Origin: Actinacidiphila sp. DG2A-62
Lineage (GTDB): Bacteria > Actinomycetota > Actinomycetes > Streptomycetales > Streptomycetaceae
Assembly (NCBI RefSeq): GCF_035825295.1
Contig: NZ_JAYMGI010000002.1
Span: 7,764,001 to 7,828,000 of the forward strand
Length of the DNA: 64,000 nt
Direction of reading: 5' to 3'
Below the pieces are notes generated by a model. That model saw only the letters and a program-made list of their open reading frames with translations. It was not told the origin of the DNA and searched no databases. The translations under genes and the position numbers were made by a program. Of the stretch, positions 9,292-17,863 are shown in pieces (positions within the stretch are counted from its first letter, which is position 1; each line of letters starts with the position of its first letter).

Positions 9292-10506
9292 TCAGCAGCC
9301 GACGGGCGAGGAGCCCACCGCGACGTCGTCGAACCAGAGCGTGTCGTCACCGGTGGCGTAGCTCTCCCAGCCCAGCCGCAGCGCGGTCGGGCGCGGCGGC
9401 GTGGTCCGGCTCAGCCACTGCTGGTCGACGTCCTGCGTCGGCACGCCGTCCATGTGCAGGCCCGGCACCTGCTGGCCGTTCAGCCAGGTGTCCAGATGGC
9501 CGGACGAGGTGTCGATCGCGAACCGCAGGCACTGCCAACTGCCGGTCGGCAGCGGGCTGCTGAGCGCCACCCCGGCCGGACTCTGGGCCGGCAGGGTGGC
9601 GTCGTCGGTCTCCCGGTTCCACTGCAGGGCGCCGTTCTGGCCGCCGATCCGCAGCGCCCGGCCGCCCTGCGAGGAGTCCGGCATCGACACGAAGGCCACG
9701 TGCGAGGTCGGCAGCGCCGTGGTGTGGCGCACCCACAGCCGCACGTAGACCACCGGGCCGACGGTCGACAGGTCGTGGGTGGAGGCGACGAAGGCGTGGT
9801 TGCAGTAGCCCGCCTTGCCGTCCACCCGCAGCGACTTGTTGCCGGTGTGCGCGACCGCGGAGTCCACCGTGACGGTGCCGGTGCCCTGGCAGTCCGGCGC
9901 GGTGAACTGCCAGTCGCCCGACGGCGTGCCGCCCGACTGGTCCTCGAAGCCGGAGCAGATCACCGCGCTGCCGCAGTCCGCGGGCGGCGACGTCGGGGGA
10001 CTGGTCGGCGGCGAGGTGGGCGGCGAGGTCGGGGGAGAGGTCGGGGGAGAGGTGGGCGGCGTGCCGCCGTCGCAGGGCGCGCCGCCCAGGGTGAACGCGC
10101 TCGGCGCGGGGTCGGCCGACTGCCAGGTGCCCTGGAGGCCGAAGTCCACCGAACCGCCGGTGGCCAGCGTGCCGTTGTACGCGGCGTTGACCGCGGTGAC
10201 GGCGGCGCCGCTCTGGGTGACGGTGGCGTTCCACGCCGAGGTGACGTGCTGGTCGCCGCCGTAAGTCCAGCCGAGCTGCCAACTGCTCACCGCCGGGCCG
10301 AGGTTGGTCAGCCGGACCTGCGCGGTGAAGCCGCCGGCCCACTCGTTGACGGTGTAGGTCACCGAACAGCCGCCGGTCGCGGCGGCCCCGCTGGCCGGGA
10401 TCGCCGCCGCCGCGGGCACGAACAGGGCCGCCGCGGCGAGCAGCAGCAGCCACAGGCGCGGGCGGCGGGGTAAGCGCGACCGGAGCCGGTCGCGTGCGGT
10501 ACGCAT
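9292..10506 (-). CDS. Secreted CBM2-linker-Cip1-like cellulose-active protein
   Basis: 404 aa. Signal peptide (hydrophobic ~31-50). A family 2 cellulose-binding module (~58-160) has NEWAGGFTAQV, SSWQLGWTY and GGSVDFGLQGTW with paired cysteines. A PPTS repeat linker follows. The C-terminal ~220 residues match fungal Cip1: AHTGNKSLRVDGKAGYCNHAF, HVAFVSMPDSSQGG, LRIGGQNGALQWNRETDDAT and WFDDVAVG have close counterparts in the Trichoderma reesei protein as I remember it. Cip1 is a beta-jelly-roll protein co-expressed with fungal cellulases; lyase activity has been reported. The ATG has AGGAGG and a perfect CebR box 25 nt upstream. Confidence 0.87.
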   Translation of the reverse strand: MRTARDRLRSRLPRRPRLWLLLLAAAALFVPAAAAIPASGAAATGGCSVTYTVNEWAGGFTAQVRLTNLGPAVSSWQLGWTYGGDQHVTSAWNATVTQSGAAVTAVNAAYNGTLATGGSVDFGLQGTWQSADPAPSAFTLGGAPCDGGTPPTSPPTSPPTSPPTSPPTSPPTSPPADCGSAVICSGFEDQSGGTPSGDWQFTAPDCQGTGTVTVDSAVAHTGNKSLRVDGKAGYCNHAFVASTHDLSTVGPVVYVRLWVRHTTALPTSHVAFVSMPDSSQGGRALRIGGQNGALQWNRETDDATLPAQSPAGVALSSPLPTGSWQCLRFAIDTSSGHLDTWLNGQQVPGLHMDGVPTQDVDQQWLSRTTPPRPTALRLGWESYATGDDTLWFDDVAVGSSPVGC

Positions 10507-10530
10507 GTGCGCCTCCTGGGATGTGGGGAA

Positions 10531-10576
10531 TGGGAGCGCTCCCACATATGAGAGCGAGCCCGGGGCGCACTGTCAA
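10531..10576 (-). promoter_or_regulatory. CebR operator and promoter of the CBM2-Cip1 gene
   Basis: Operator TGGGAGCGCTCCCA at 10531-10544. On the minus strand a consensus TTGACA (10576-10571), an 18-bp spacer and CTCATA (10552-10547) form a promoter, with the operator beginning 2 nt after the -10. Confidence 0.88.
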
Positions 10577-10621
10577 TCCCGGCGACCGCGCGAGGAGGCT
10601 CCGGGCGTTGCCCACACGACG

Positions 10622-10653
10622 CGGGGGCGGCGGCCCGCCGGCCGCCGCCCCCG
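10622..10653 (-). terminator. Terminator of the sugar ABC operon
   Basis: Perfect 14-bp stem (10622-10635 with 10640-10653) and CGCC loop, 16 nt beyond the stop of the second permease gene. Confidence 0.8.
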
Positions 10654-10668
10654 TGGACCGCCGTGTGC

Positions 10669-11596
10669 TCAGCCCTTGCTCGACCCGAGCGCCAGGCCCG
10701 CGATGAACTGCTTCTGCAGCAGGATGTAGACCACCAGCGTCGGGATGGCGGCGATCATCGCCGCCGCCGCGATCAGGTTCTGGTTGCTGACGAACTGCCC
10801 CTGGAGGTTGGCGAGGGCCGAGGTGACCGGCCGCTTGTCGCCCGACGACATCAGGGTGATGGCCCAGAAGAAGTCGTTGTAGATCCAGGTGGTGAGCAGG
10901 GTCGCGAGCGCGGCCAGGGCCTGCGCACAGCGGCACGGTCAGCCGCCAGAAGCGCGTCCACAGGCTCGCGCCGTCCACCAGCGCGGCCTCGTACATCTCG
11001 CCGGGGATCGACTTCATGTAGTTGCTCAGCACGAAGACGCAGAAGCCCAGTTGGAAGGAGACGTTGATGACCACGAGGCCGAAGATGGAGTTGTACATCA
11101 GGCCGCTGCTGCTGACGAAGTGCGGCAGGGTGATCTTCAGGTAGATGCGGTACAGCGGGGTGATGATCACCTGCTGCGGCAGCAGGTTGCCGGCCGTGAA
11201 CAGGATCAGCAGCGCGACGTTGACCTTCACGTTGACCCGGGTGAGCACGAACGCCACGCCGGAGGCGAGCGCCAGCACGATGATCACCGCGGGCACGGTG
11301 ATCAGCACCGAGTTCCAGAAGAAGTGCGGCATGTCGGACTGGGTCCACGCCTCACGGAAGTTCTGGAAGGTCAGGTGGTGCGGCATCGACACGTAGCCGT
11401 ACTTGCGGGTGTCGGAGTACGGCCGGACCGCGACGTAGAGCGCGAACAGGATCGGCAGCACCCACAGCACCGAGGCGACGATCAGGAACACCTGGGAGGC
11501 GACCTTGCCCCACGGCTTCGGCTTGACGCCCGGTCGGCCGGCGCGCGGCGCGGCGGTGGTCCCCACCGCGGCGCCGGGAAGGGTCTCGGAACTCAA
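10669..11596 (-). pseudogene. Sugar ABC transporter permease (MalG type), one frameshift
   Basis: Inner-membrane permease of a CUT1 carbohydrate importer, about 308 codons. The first ~225 codons run from a TTG start (overlapping the upstream stop in TTGA) through helices to the EAA loop (YEAALVDGASLWTRFWRLTVPL). At about 10928-10932 the frame shifts; the coding strand reads CTGTGCGCAGGCC, and a single-base change restores AQALAALATLLTTWIYNDFF and the normal C-terminus ending LGSSKG. The TTG start is supported by GGGAGGA just upstream. It is either disrupted or mis-sequenced; the rest of the operon is intact. Confidence 0.8.
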
Positions 11597-12609
11597 CTTG
11601 ACTCCTCCCGGCGGAACGTCTGGTACAGGAAGATCGAGATGGGCACCAGCGAGATCACCAGCAGCACCACGCCGAGCGCCGAGCCGAAGCCGACCCGCTG
11701 CGTCTCGCCGACGATGTTGGTGGTCACCAGGACGGACAGCAACTCCAGTCCGTTGATGCCCTTGTTGGTGATGTACACCAGGTCGAAGGCTCTCAGGCTC
11801 TCGATGACGGTGACGACCATGATGACGATGTTGATCGGCTTCATCACCGGGAAGACGACCCGCCAGAACGTCTGCCAGGGGTTCGCGCCGTCGACCAGCG
11901 CGGCCTCGCGCAGGCTCGGGTCCACCGCCTTGAGGCCGGCCAGGTAGAGGATCATCACATAGCCGGCCTGCCGCCAGGTCGCCTCCAGCAGCACCGCCCA
12001 CAGGTTCAGATGGGGGTTGCCGAGCCAGTCGATGGCGTTGTCGTTGTGGTTGCGGCCGATCACCGTGTTGATCAGGCCGTAGTTCTGGGAGTACACGAAC
12101 TCCCAGATGATGCCGATCAGCGCCAGCGACAGCATCACCGGCAGGAACAGCAGGCTCTGGTAGATCCGGGTGCCGCGCAGGCCCCGGTCCAGCAGCACCG
12201 CGAAGAGCATGCCGAGCGGGGTGGCGATCACCACGAAGACCGCGAGCCAGATCAGGTTGTGCCGGACCGCGGGCCAGAACTCGGGGTAGATCGTCGCGGC
12301 CTGGTGGTAGTTCTGCACGCCGTACCAGCAGCCGTTGTTGAGGATCGACGGCATGTTCGGCTGACACGTCTTGGTGTGCAGGCTGCCCACGCCGTTCCAC
12401 TTGGTGAACGACAGCAGCACCGTGCCCACCGCGGGGAACCACACGAAGGCCAGGTCCAGCAGGAGCGGGATGCCCAGCAGCAGCGCGACCACCACGCGGT
12501 CGCGGACGGTCATATGGCGCATGCGGCGACGGCGGCGGGCCGGGGCCCGGTCCTTCTCGGACCGGGCCCCGGCCGCCGCCGGGTCGTGCACCTGGGAGGC
12601 GGAACTCAT
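11593..12609 (-). CDS. Sugar ABC transporter permease (MalF type)
   Basis: First permease of the same CUT1 importer, 338 aa. An arginine-rich cytoplasmic head (RRRRRMRH) leads into six expected membrane segments. A short extracellular insertion with two cysteines (KTCQPNMPSILNNGCWYG) lies after helix 1. The ATPase-contacting EAA motif is REAALVDGANPWQTFWRVVFP. The start ATG overlaps the binding-protein stop by one base (TGATG), so translation is coupled. The next permease overlaps its stop. Confidence 0.93.
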   Translation of the reverse strand: MSSASQVHDPAAAGARSEKDRAPARRRRRMRHMTVRDRVVVALLLGIPLLLDLAFVWFPAVGTVLLSFTKWNGVGSLHTKTCQPNMPSILNNGCWYGVQNYHQAATIYPEFWPAVRHNLIWLAVFVVIATPLGMLFAVLLDRGLRGTRIYQSLLFLPVMLSLALIGIIWEFVYSQNYGLINTVIGRNHNDNAIDWLGNPHLNLWAVLLEATWRQAGYVMILYLAGLKAVDPSLREAALVDGANPWQTFWRVVFPVMKPINIVIMVVTVIESLRAFDLVYITNKGINGLELLSVLVTTNIVGETQRVGFGSALGVVLLVISLVPISIFLYQTFRREESS

Positions 12610-13964
12610 CAGGAGTAGATCGCCTTCGCCTGGGACTCCGCGCTCTTCTGCAGCGAGGCGATGTTGCTCGTGCTGGGGTCGTCGATGAACTTCTGGCAGA
12701 TCGAGATCATCGCGTTGGCCATCGCCGGGTCGGAGTCGCGGTCCATGAACTGCGCGACCGACTTGCACTTGGCGATCTCGGTGACCGACTTCTTCTGGAT
12801 CGCGTTGTAGGTGGGCACCTGCAGGCCGGTGACCAGGCCGACGTCCCACTGGTCGGACTTCAGGTACGCCGACTCGGCCGGGCCGGTGCCGATGTACTCC
12901 AGGATCGCCTTGGCGGCGTCGGTGTTCTTGGCCTTCTTGCTCAGCATGAAGCCGTCGGTGGGGGCGTCCATGTAGTCCTGGCCCCACTGCGGGTTGATCG
13001 CGGGGAAGGTGAAGAAGTCCAGGTCGTCCAGGTTGGCCTTGTCGGTGACGTACTGCGCGGCCACCTGGTTGGTGCCCTGGAACATCATGCCGGCCTGCTT
13101 GGCCTCCAGCGCCTTGGTGGCGTCCTGCCAGATCCGGCCGTTGGCGCCGCTCTGCAGGTAGGGCATGATCTCGGCCCAGTGCTGGAAGACGGTGTGCACG
13201 CCCTGGTCGGTCCAGGGGATCTCGTGCTTCATCAGCTTGATGTGGTAGTCGTACCCGTTGATCCTCATGTTGAGGATGTCGAAGGTGCCGAGCGCCGGCC
13301 AGCCGTCCTTGTCCGCGAACGCGATCGGGATCAGGCCGTCGGACTTCATCTTCTTGGCGAGCTTGACGTACTCGTCCCAGGTGGTCGGGATCTCGTAGTG
13401 GCGCTTGGCGAACTCGCTCTTGTTGTAGAAGACCACCCACGGGTAGTTGTAGATCGGCACCAGGTACTGGTGGCCGTCCAGGCCCGTGGACAGCTGCTTG
13501 GCGGGCGCGCTGAAGCTGCCGCCGATCTTCTCCCAGACGTCGTCGATCGGCTCGACCAGGCCCTGCGCCGCGAAGTACTGCATCCGGTAGCCGGCGAACC
13601 AGGTGAACAGGTCGTCCGGGGTGCCCTGCAGATAGCTGGTGATGTTCTGCTGGAAGGTGTTGTGGTCAACGGTGTTGATCTTGACCTTCACCTTGGTGCT
13701 CGCGGTGGCCGCGGTGGTCAGCGACGCGAAGGCGGCCTTCGGCGCGGGGTCGGAGTAGTTCGACCCGAAGGTCACCGTGCTGCCCGCGACCGGCTGGGAA
13801 CTGCCGCCGCTCTTCTTCTTGTCGTCATCGCTGGAGCTACAGGCGGTGAGGAGCCCTCCGGAGACCGCGGCGAGGCCCGCGGCCCCGGCCACCCCCCTGA
13901 GTACGTTCCTGCGCGACGCGGACAGGCTGTGTGCCGTGCTGCCCGACGACTCGACGTCCGACAT
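12609..13964 (-). CDS. Sugar ABC transporter substrate-binding lipoprotein (CUT1)
   Basis: Family 1 extracellular solute-binding protein, 451 aa. The N-terminus has a twin-arginine segment (SRRNVLRGVAGAAGLAAVSGG) directly followed by a lipobox ending LLTAC, so it is probably a Tat-exported lipoprotein. Typical elements include GTPDDLFTWFAGYRMQYFAAQG and MMFQGTNQVAAQY. It heads an operon with two permeases and no ATPase, as in other streptomycete CUT1 systems that share the MsiK ATPase. The substrate is unknown; an oligosaccharide released by the nearby glycanases is plausible. The promoter region lacks a CebR box. Confidence 0.92.
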   Translation of the reverse strand: MSDVESSGSTAHSLSASRRNVLRGVAGAAGLAAVSGGLLTACSSSDDDKKKSGGSSQPVAGSTVTFGSNYSDPAPKAAFASLTTAATASTKVKVKINTVDHNTFQQNITSYLQGTPDDLFTWFAGYRMQYFAAQGLVEPIDDVWEKIGGSFSAPAKQLSTGLDGHQYLVPIYNYPWVVFYNKSEFAKRHYEIPTTWDEYVKLAKKMKSDGLIPIAFADKDGWPALGTFDILNMRINGYDYHIKLMKHEIPWTDQGVHTVFQHWAEIMPYLQSGANGRIWQDATKALEAKQAGMMFQGTNQVAAQYVTDKANLDDLDFFTFPAINPQWGQDYMDAPTDGFMLSKKAKNTDAAKAILEYIGTGPAESAYLKSDQWDVGLVTGLQVPTYNAIQKKSVTEIAKCKSVAQFMDRDSDPAMANAMISICQKFIDDPSTSNIASLQKSAESQAKAIYS

Positions 13965-14105
13965 GGTGCCTCCATGTGTGTGTGGGCGTTACTGGGGGGC
14001 CGAAGGCGAAATGCTGGCGGATTCGGGAGGTTTCTGGGCGGCTCCAGCACCGATCCGTTTCCAACAGAAGTCACCAAGATGAAACGCCATCGCAACTGCA
14101 GGGTA

Positions 14106-14134
14106 GTTCTACGCCACATGCCCAAGGTCGTCAA
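14106..14134 (-). promoter_or_regulatory. Likely promoter of the sugar ABC operon
   Basis: Minus-strand TTGACG (14134-14129), 17-bp spacer, TAGAAC (14111-14106). The leader to the binding-protein ATG would be about 135 nt. Confidence 0.6.
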
Positions 14135-14182
14135 CGTTCCGATGAAGATGCGTTGCCGGACCGTGATGTGCAGGAGGTGTTG

Positions 14183-14192
14183 GAACATGTTC
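14183..14192. promoter_or_regulatory. Palindrome GAACATGTTC upstream of the ABC promoter
   Basis: Perfect 10-bp palindrome about 50 nt upstream of the inferred -35, within TTGGAACATGTTCG. Its position would suit an activator or a distal repressor site. The binding protein is not identified. Confidence 0.35.
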
Positions 14193-14343
14193 GCTTCCGG
14201 TCGATGGTGCCGCCCTGCGGCCGACGCCCCCAACGTACCGGCCGACACCCCGCCCACTCAGGAGGGACGCGGCCCTCGCGGGCCGGTCCGGGTGGCGTGA
14301 AACCTGCCCCGCAACCCGCGGAGGGTGCCGCGCGTTGGAGGAT

Positions 14344-14367
14344 GGGCCGGGGGTCCGCCCCCGGCCC
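14344..14367 (+). other. Hairpin in the KAS III leader
   Basis: Perfect 10-bp stem GGGCCGGGGG/CCCCCGGCCC with TCCG loop, ending 24 nt before the ATG. It could be an attenuator or simply an upstream terminator. Confidence 0.45.
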
Positions 14368-14390
14368 GACGCCTCGTCCGAAAGGCTCCC

Positions 14391-15386
14391 ATGAAAGCTG
14401 AAACGCGCCCGTCCGCGGCCCACTCCCGCATCCTCGGCGTCGGGGCGTACCGACCGCGCCGCGTCGTGGACAACGAGGAGGTGTGCCGCACCATCGACTC
14501 CTCCGACGCGTGGATCCGCAGCAGGACCGGCATCGTCAGCCGCCGCTGGGCCGGCCCCGACGAGACGCTGGGCGTGATGGCCGAGCAGGCCGCGAGCAAG
14601 GCGGTGGCCGCCGCGGGCCTCACCCCCGAGGACATCACCTGCGTCATCGCCGCGACCTTCACGCACCTGATGCAGACACCGGCCGTCGCCACCGAGATCG
14701 CGCACCGGGTCGGCGCGACCCGCGCGGCCGGCTTCGACGTCTCCGCGGGCTGCGCCGGCTTCGTCCACGGCGTGGTGCTCGCCTCGGACATGGTGCGCGC
14801 CCGCGGCGGCCACGTCCTGGTGGTGGGCGTGGAGCGGATGTCGGACATCCTGGATCTCACCGACCGCTCCACCGCGTTCATCTTCGGCGACGGCGCCGGC
14901 GCGGTGGTCGTCGGGCCGGCCGAGGAGCCGGGCATCGGCCCCGCGGTGTGGGGCGCGGACGGCTCGCAGGCGGACGCGATCCGGCAGAGCGTGCCCTGGG
15001 ACACCCTGAAGAAGGACCCCGGCCACCCCTTCCCCGCACTGCGCCAGGAGGGCCAGCGGGTCTTCCGCTGGGCGGTCTACGAGATGTCCAAGGTCGCCCG
15101 CCAGGCGCTGGACGCGGCCGGGGTGGCCCCCGGCGAGCTGCAGGCGTTCGTCCCGCACCAGGCCAACGAGCGAATCATCGACAGCATGACCAGGGCCATC
15201 GGCCTGCCGCCGGGCGTCGCGGTCGCCAAGGACATCGTCACCAGCGGCAACACCTCGGGCGCGTCGATCCCGCTGGCGATGGACGCGCTGCTGTCCTCCG
15301 GGCAGGCCGCCTCGGGCGACACGGCGCTGCTGCTCGGCTACGGCGCGGGCCTGTCGTACGCGGCGGTCGTGGCGACGCTGCCCTGA
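14391..15386 (+). CDS. 3-oxoacyl-ACP synthase III family protein (FabH-like)
   Basis: Condensing enzyme of the KAS III type, 331 aa; it joins an acyl-CoA starter to malonyl-ACP or performs a related ester-forming reaction. The catalytic triad is intact: Cys121 (SAGCAGF), His256 (VPHQANERI) and Asn287 (SGNTSGAS). AAAGG lies before the ATG. It is not linked to fabD/acpP/fabF here, so it is probably a second copy serving a specialised pathway rather than the housekeeping FabH. No other biosynthetic genes flank it, apart from a phosphopantetheinyl transferase 9 kb away. Confidence 0.9.
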   Translation: MKAETRPSAAHSRILGVGAYRPRRVVDNEEVCRTIDSSDAWIRSRTGIVSRRWAGPDETLGVMAEQAASKAVAAAGLTPEDITCVIAATFTHLMQTPAVATEIAHRVGATRAAGFDVSAGCAGFVHGVVLASDMVRARGGHVLVVGVERMSDILDLTDRSTAFIFGDGAGAVVVGPAEEPGIGPAVWGADGSQADAIRQSVPWDTLKKDPGHPFPALRQEGQRVFRWAVYEMSKVARQALDAAGVAPGELQAFVPHQANERIIDSMTRAIGLPPGVAVAKDIVTSGNTSGASIPLAMDALLSSGQAASGDTALLLGYGAGLSYAAVVATLP

Positions 15387-15441
15387 TGACGACCGGCGGG
15401 CGGGGTCCGTGACGGTACGCGCGCGGCGGGGCGCGCGGGAC

Positions 15442-16423
15442 CTAGATGAGTAAGTCCGAAGTCTGGGGGTTAGTGGTCGTAGGCGATCAGTGATCTGGTG
15501 ATGGGGCTTCCGGTGTTGCGGTTGTGCCAGATGGCGGTGGTCAGGGCGAGGATGCGTTGGCCGATGCGGGCCAGGACTCCTTCTGGTGTTCTGGCGCCGT
15601 GGCGTTCGAGGTCGAGTTGGCCTTTGAGGGTGTCGTTGACGGACTCGATGAGCTGCCGGATCGGCTTGAGCAGGTGCTCGTCGGGGCGGGGTTTGCGGTT
15701 GCGGTAGCTGGGTCTGATCAGGGTCGGGCCCAGCTGCGCCAGGTGGGCGTCGAGCTGGTGGGAGACGTAGCCCTTGTCGCCGATGATGGTCTGCCCGGGG
15801 TGGGTGGCCGGCAGGTCGGGGTCGCGGGTGAGCATGTCGGCCAGGATTTCGCGTTCGTCGACCTTGGGGTTGGCCAGAGCCCAGGCGATGGGCAGTCCGC
15901 CGGGGGTGCACATCAGGTGCAGACGCAGGCCCCAGAAGAACCGTGAGTGCGAGGGGCAGTAGCCGTAGCCGGCCCATCCGGCCAGGTCGGAGCGTTTGGC
16001 CGTCGGGCGGGAGCGGGCGCATTCCACCGGTGTGGAGTCCACGACCCACACGTCGTCGTGCCACAGGTCGCTGTCGCGGGCCAGTGTGCGGATGAAGCGG
16101 CTGATCAGGGTGTTCGCGGCGCGTAGGCGTTTGTTGTAGCCGGACTGGCCGGGCAGGTAGGGGAACTCGGCCGACAGGTGGGTGCGGGTGTAGCGCAGCC
16201 ATCTGGCCTCGGAGACGAAGCCGAGCAGTGCCTGCATGACCGCCAGCGTCAGCAGTTCGGCGTCCGACAGTCGGGGCGGGCGTCCTGAGCGCCGCGATCC
16301 TGCCAGACAGTCATCGATCTTCACGTAGAGTGCTGTCGCGAGGGCCTTGAGGTTTGTCGTCACACACAAACAACGAGGCCCTCGCGCCTTTGCACCCTGA
16401 AGACTTCGGACTTACTCATCTAG
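15442..16423. mobile_element. IS982-family insertion sequence, complete
   Basis: Perfect terminal inverted repeats: 15446-15464 (ATGAGTAAGTCCGAAGTCT) and its complement at 16401-16419, each flanked outside by CTAG (15442-15445 and 16420-16423), which I read as a 4-bp target duplication. The element is about 974 bp with one intact transposase, so it looks recent and possibly active. The right CTAG supplies the TAG stop of the neighbouring phosphotransferase gene. Confidence 0.88.
15470..16363 (-). CDS. IS982-family transposase
   Basis: DDE transposase, 297 aa from the GTG at 16363 (a TTG two codons earlier is possible). Family features: GRPPRLSDAELLTLAVMQ, FPYLPGQSGYNKRLR, the acidic VWVVDSTPVECARS, AGYGYCPSHSRFFWGLRLH, IIGDKGYVS and a late Glu in QLIESVNDTLKGQLD. 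No frameshift. It is encoded within perfect inverted repeats. Confidence 0.92.
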   Translation of the reverse strand: MTTNLKALATALYVKIDDCLAGSRRSGRPPRLSDAELLTLAVMQALLGFVSEARWLRYTRTHLSAEFPYLPGQSGYNKRLRAANTLISRFIRTLARDSDLWHDDVWVVDSTPVECARSRPTAKRSDLAGWAGYGYCPSHSRFFWGLRLHLMCTPGGLPIAWALANPKVDEREILADMLTRDPDLPATHPGQTIIGDKGYVSHQLDAHLAQLGPTLIRPSYRNRKPRPDEHLLKPIRQLIESVNDTLKGQLDLERHGARTPEGVLARIGQRILALTTAIWHNRNTGSPITRSLIAYDH

Positions 16424-17649
16424 CCCGCCGCCGCGCCGAGGGCCTCCTCCAGCCGCGGCCCGGCGAACGTGCGCACCCACGCGGTGTGTTCCGCGCCGTA
16501 CTCCCGCGGCACCACCTCGACCAGCATGATCAGGTACAGATAGCACCGGTAGAGCGCTATCCGGCGCAGCGCCCCCGCGTCGAACACGGTCCGCCCGCCG
16601 CCGGCACCGTAACCGGCCAGGAACGCCGGATCGCGCTCGGCGTCGGCGGCGAACAGCGACAGCGACGCGAAGTCGGCCAGCGGATCGCCCCAGAACATCC
16701 GCTCGCCGTCGATCAGGCCGCTGATCTCCCGCCGCCCGGCCGGGCCGTCCACCAGGACATTGCCCGGCCACAGGTCGAAGTGCACCAGCGCCGGCGTGGT
16801 CACCTCCGCCAGCAGCGGCGTTGCGGCCGCCAGCGCCGCGCGGACCCGCGCGGCCGGCCGCGGCAGCCACGCGCCGTACCGCTCCGCGTCGTCGAGCACC
16901 GCCCCGGTCATCGCGGCGAACGCCTCGGCCCAGCGGCCAGGCGCACCGGTGCTCCGCGACGGATAGCCGACGCCCGGGCCCGCGACGCCGTGCAGCCGCG
17001 CCACCATCCGCCCCAGCGACTCCCGCAGGCGGTCCCGCTCCCGTTCCTCCATGCCGTCGGCCGCGGACCACCAAGTGACGCCCGGCAGATGGGTCATCAG
17101 CGCGAAGGGGACGTCGTCCGCGGCGGTGTTCGTGGCGGTGTTCGTGGTGGTGTCCGCGGCGGTGTTCATGGCGAGATCCGCGGGTGCGTCCACGTCGGCG
17201 TCCGCTTCGGCGCCCGGCGCGAGGTCGCCCCGCGTGTGCAGCACCCGCGGGGCGGGCACGCCGACCGTGGCCGCCGCGGCGTAGAACAACGCCTCGCCGT
17301 GCAGCAGGCCCCGCTCGTAACGCAGGCCGGGCGCGCCGAGCGGCGGCGGGATTTTGAGCACCAGGCGCTCGCCGCCGGTGAGTTCGACGGCGGCAAGGGT
17401 GTTGTAGGTGCCGCCGGAGAGCGCGGTGACGCGGGCGACGCGGTCGCCGGCCGCGCCGCCGAGGACGCCGGAGGCGGTCAGCCGGGCGATCGCCGCGCCG
17501 ATCCGCGGATCGCCCGCCTGCCCGTCCGCCGGCTCGTCCGCCGGCTCGTCCTCGTCCGCCTGCCCGTTCTCGCCCGCCTGCCCGTCCACGCCTGCCCGGT
17601 CGTTCTCGCCCGCCGGGTCGTTCTCCTCGGTCCGCGTGTCCGCGCCCAT
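16420..17649 (-). CDS. Aminoglycoside phosphotransferase-family kinase
   Basis: APH/choline-kinase fold protein, 409 aa. After an acidic low-complexity head (~1-45), the ATP-binding lobe follows (SGGTYNTLAAVEL, LVLKIPPP). The catalytic loop VHFDLWPGNVLVD and the metal-binding LIDGERMFWGDPLAD are intact. An unusual Thr/Asn/Ala/Asp-rich repeat near residues 165-185 (NTAADTTTNTATNTAADD) interrupts the fold between strands. The substrate is unknown; it is not evidence of drug resistance. Its stop codon lies in the CTAG target of the adjacent IS, so the insertion left the reading frame complete. Confidence 0.87.
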   Translation of the reverse strand: MGADTRTEENDPAGENDRAGVDGQAGENGQADEDEPADEPADGQAGDPRIGAAIARLTASGVLGGAAGDRVARVTALSGGTYNTLAAVELTGGERLVLKIPPPLGAPGLRYERGLLHGEALFYAAAATVGVPAPRVLHTRGDLAPGAEADADVDAPADLAMNTAADTTTNTATNTAADDVPFALMTHLPGVTWWSAADGMEERERDRLRESLGRMVARLHGVAGPGVGYPSRSTGAPGRWAEAFAAMTGAVLDDAERYGAWLPRPAARVRAALAAATPLLAEVTTPALVHFDLWPGNVLVDGPAGRREISGLIDGERMFWGDPLADFASLSLFAADAERDPAFLAGYGAGGGRTVFDAGALRRIALYRCYLYLIMLVEVVPREYGAEHTAWVRTFAGPRLEEALGAAAG

Positions 17650-17863
17650 GCGCCCCCGCCCCTCCCGTGCCCGCCGCGCTCCGTCCCCGTGCCCGCGCGC
17701 GGCCGTCGCGGCGGCCCGCGGGCGAGCGCCACCCTACGTCGGGCGCGGGCCGTGGGCGTACGGCGGCCGGGTGCATTTTCGCGCCCGGGGGAGGGGACGG
17801 CCGAGGAAGCGGACATGAGGTAGGTAATACGACTAATGCCGCTCAGGTGGAGGAAGGAGCGCC

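Larger units (their letters stand above)
13965..14390. other. Intergenic region between the ABC operon and the KAS III gene
   Basis: About 425 bases, less GC-rich than its surroundings. It carries the ABC operon promoter (14106-14134), the palindrome GAACATGTTC (14183-14192) and a hairpin before the KAS III gene (14344-14367). I find no gene in it. Confidence 0.5.

Noticed and set aside
9347-12442. Very long minus-strand open frame through the Cip1 gene and both permeases
   Set aside because: It merely joins pieces of real genes in other frames; only the short in-frame permease part is genuine.
13772-14257. Minus-strand frame containing MFQHLLHITVRQRIFIGTLT in the ABC promoter region
   Set aside because: No ribosome binding site, overlaps the binding-protein start and shows no family features; the local AT richness explains the open frame.
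16420-17649. Antibiotic-resistance gene
   Set aside because: The fold is aminoglycoside-phosphotransferase-like, but the family is broad and nothing points to a drug substrate.
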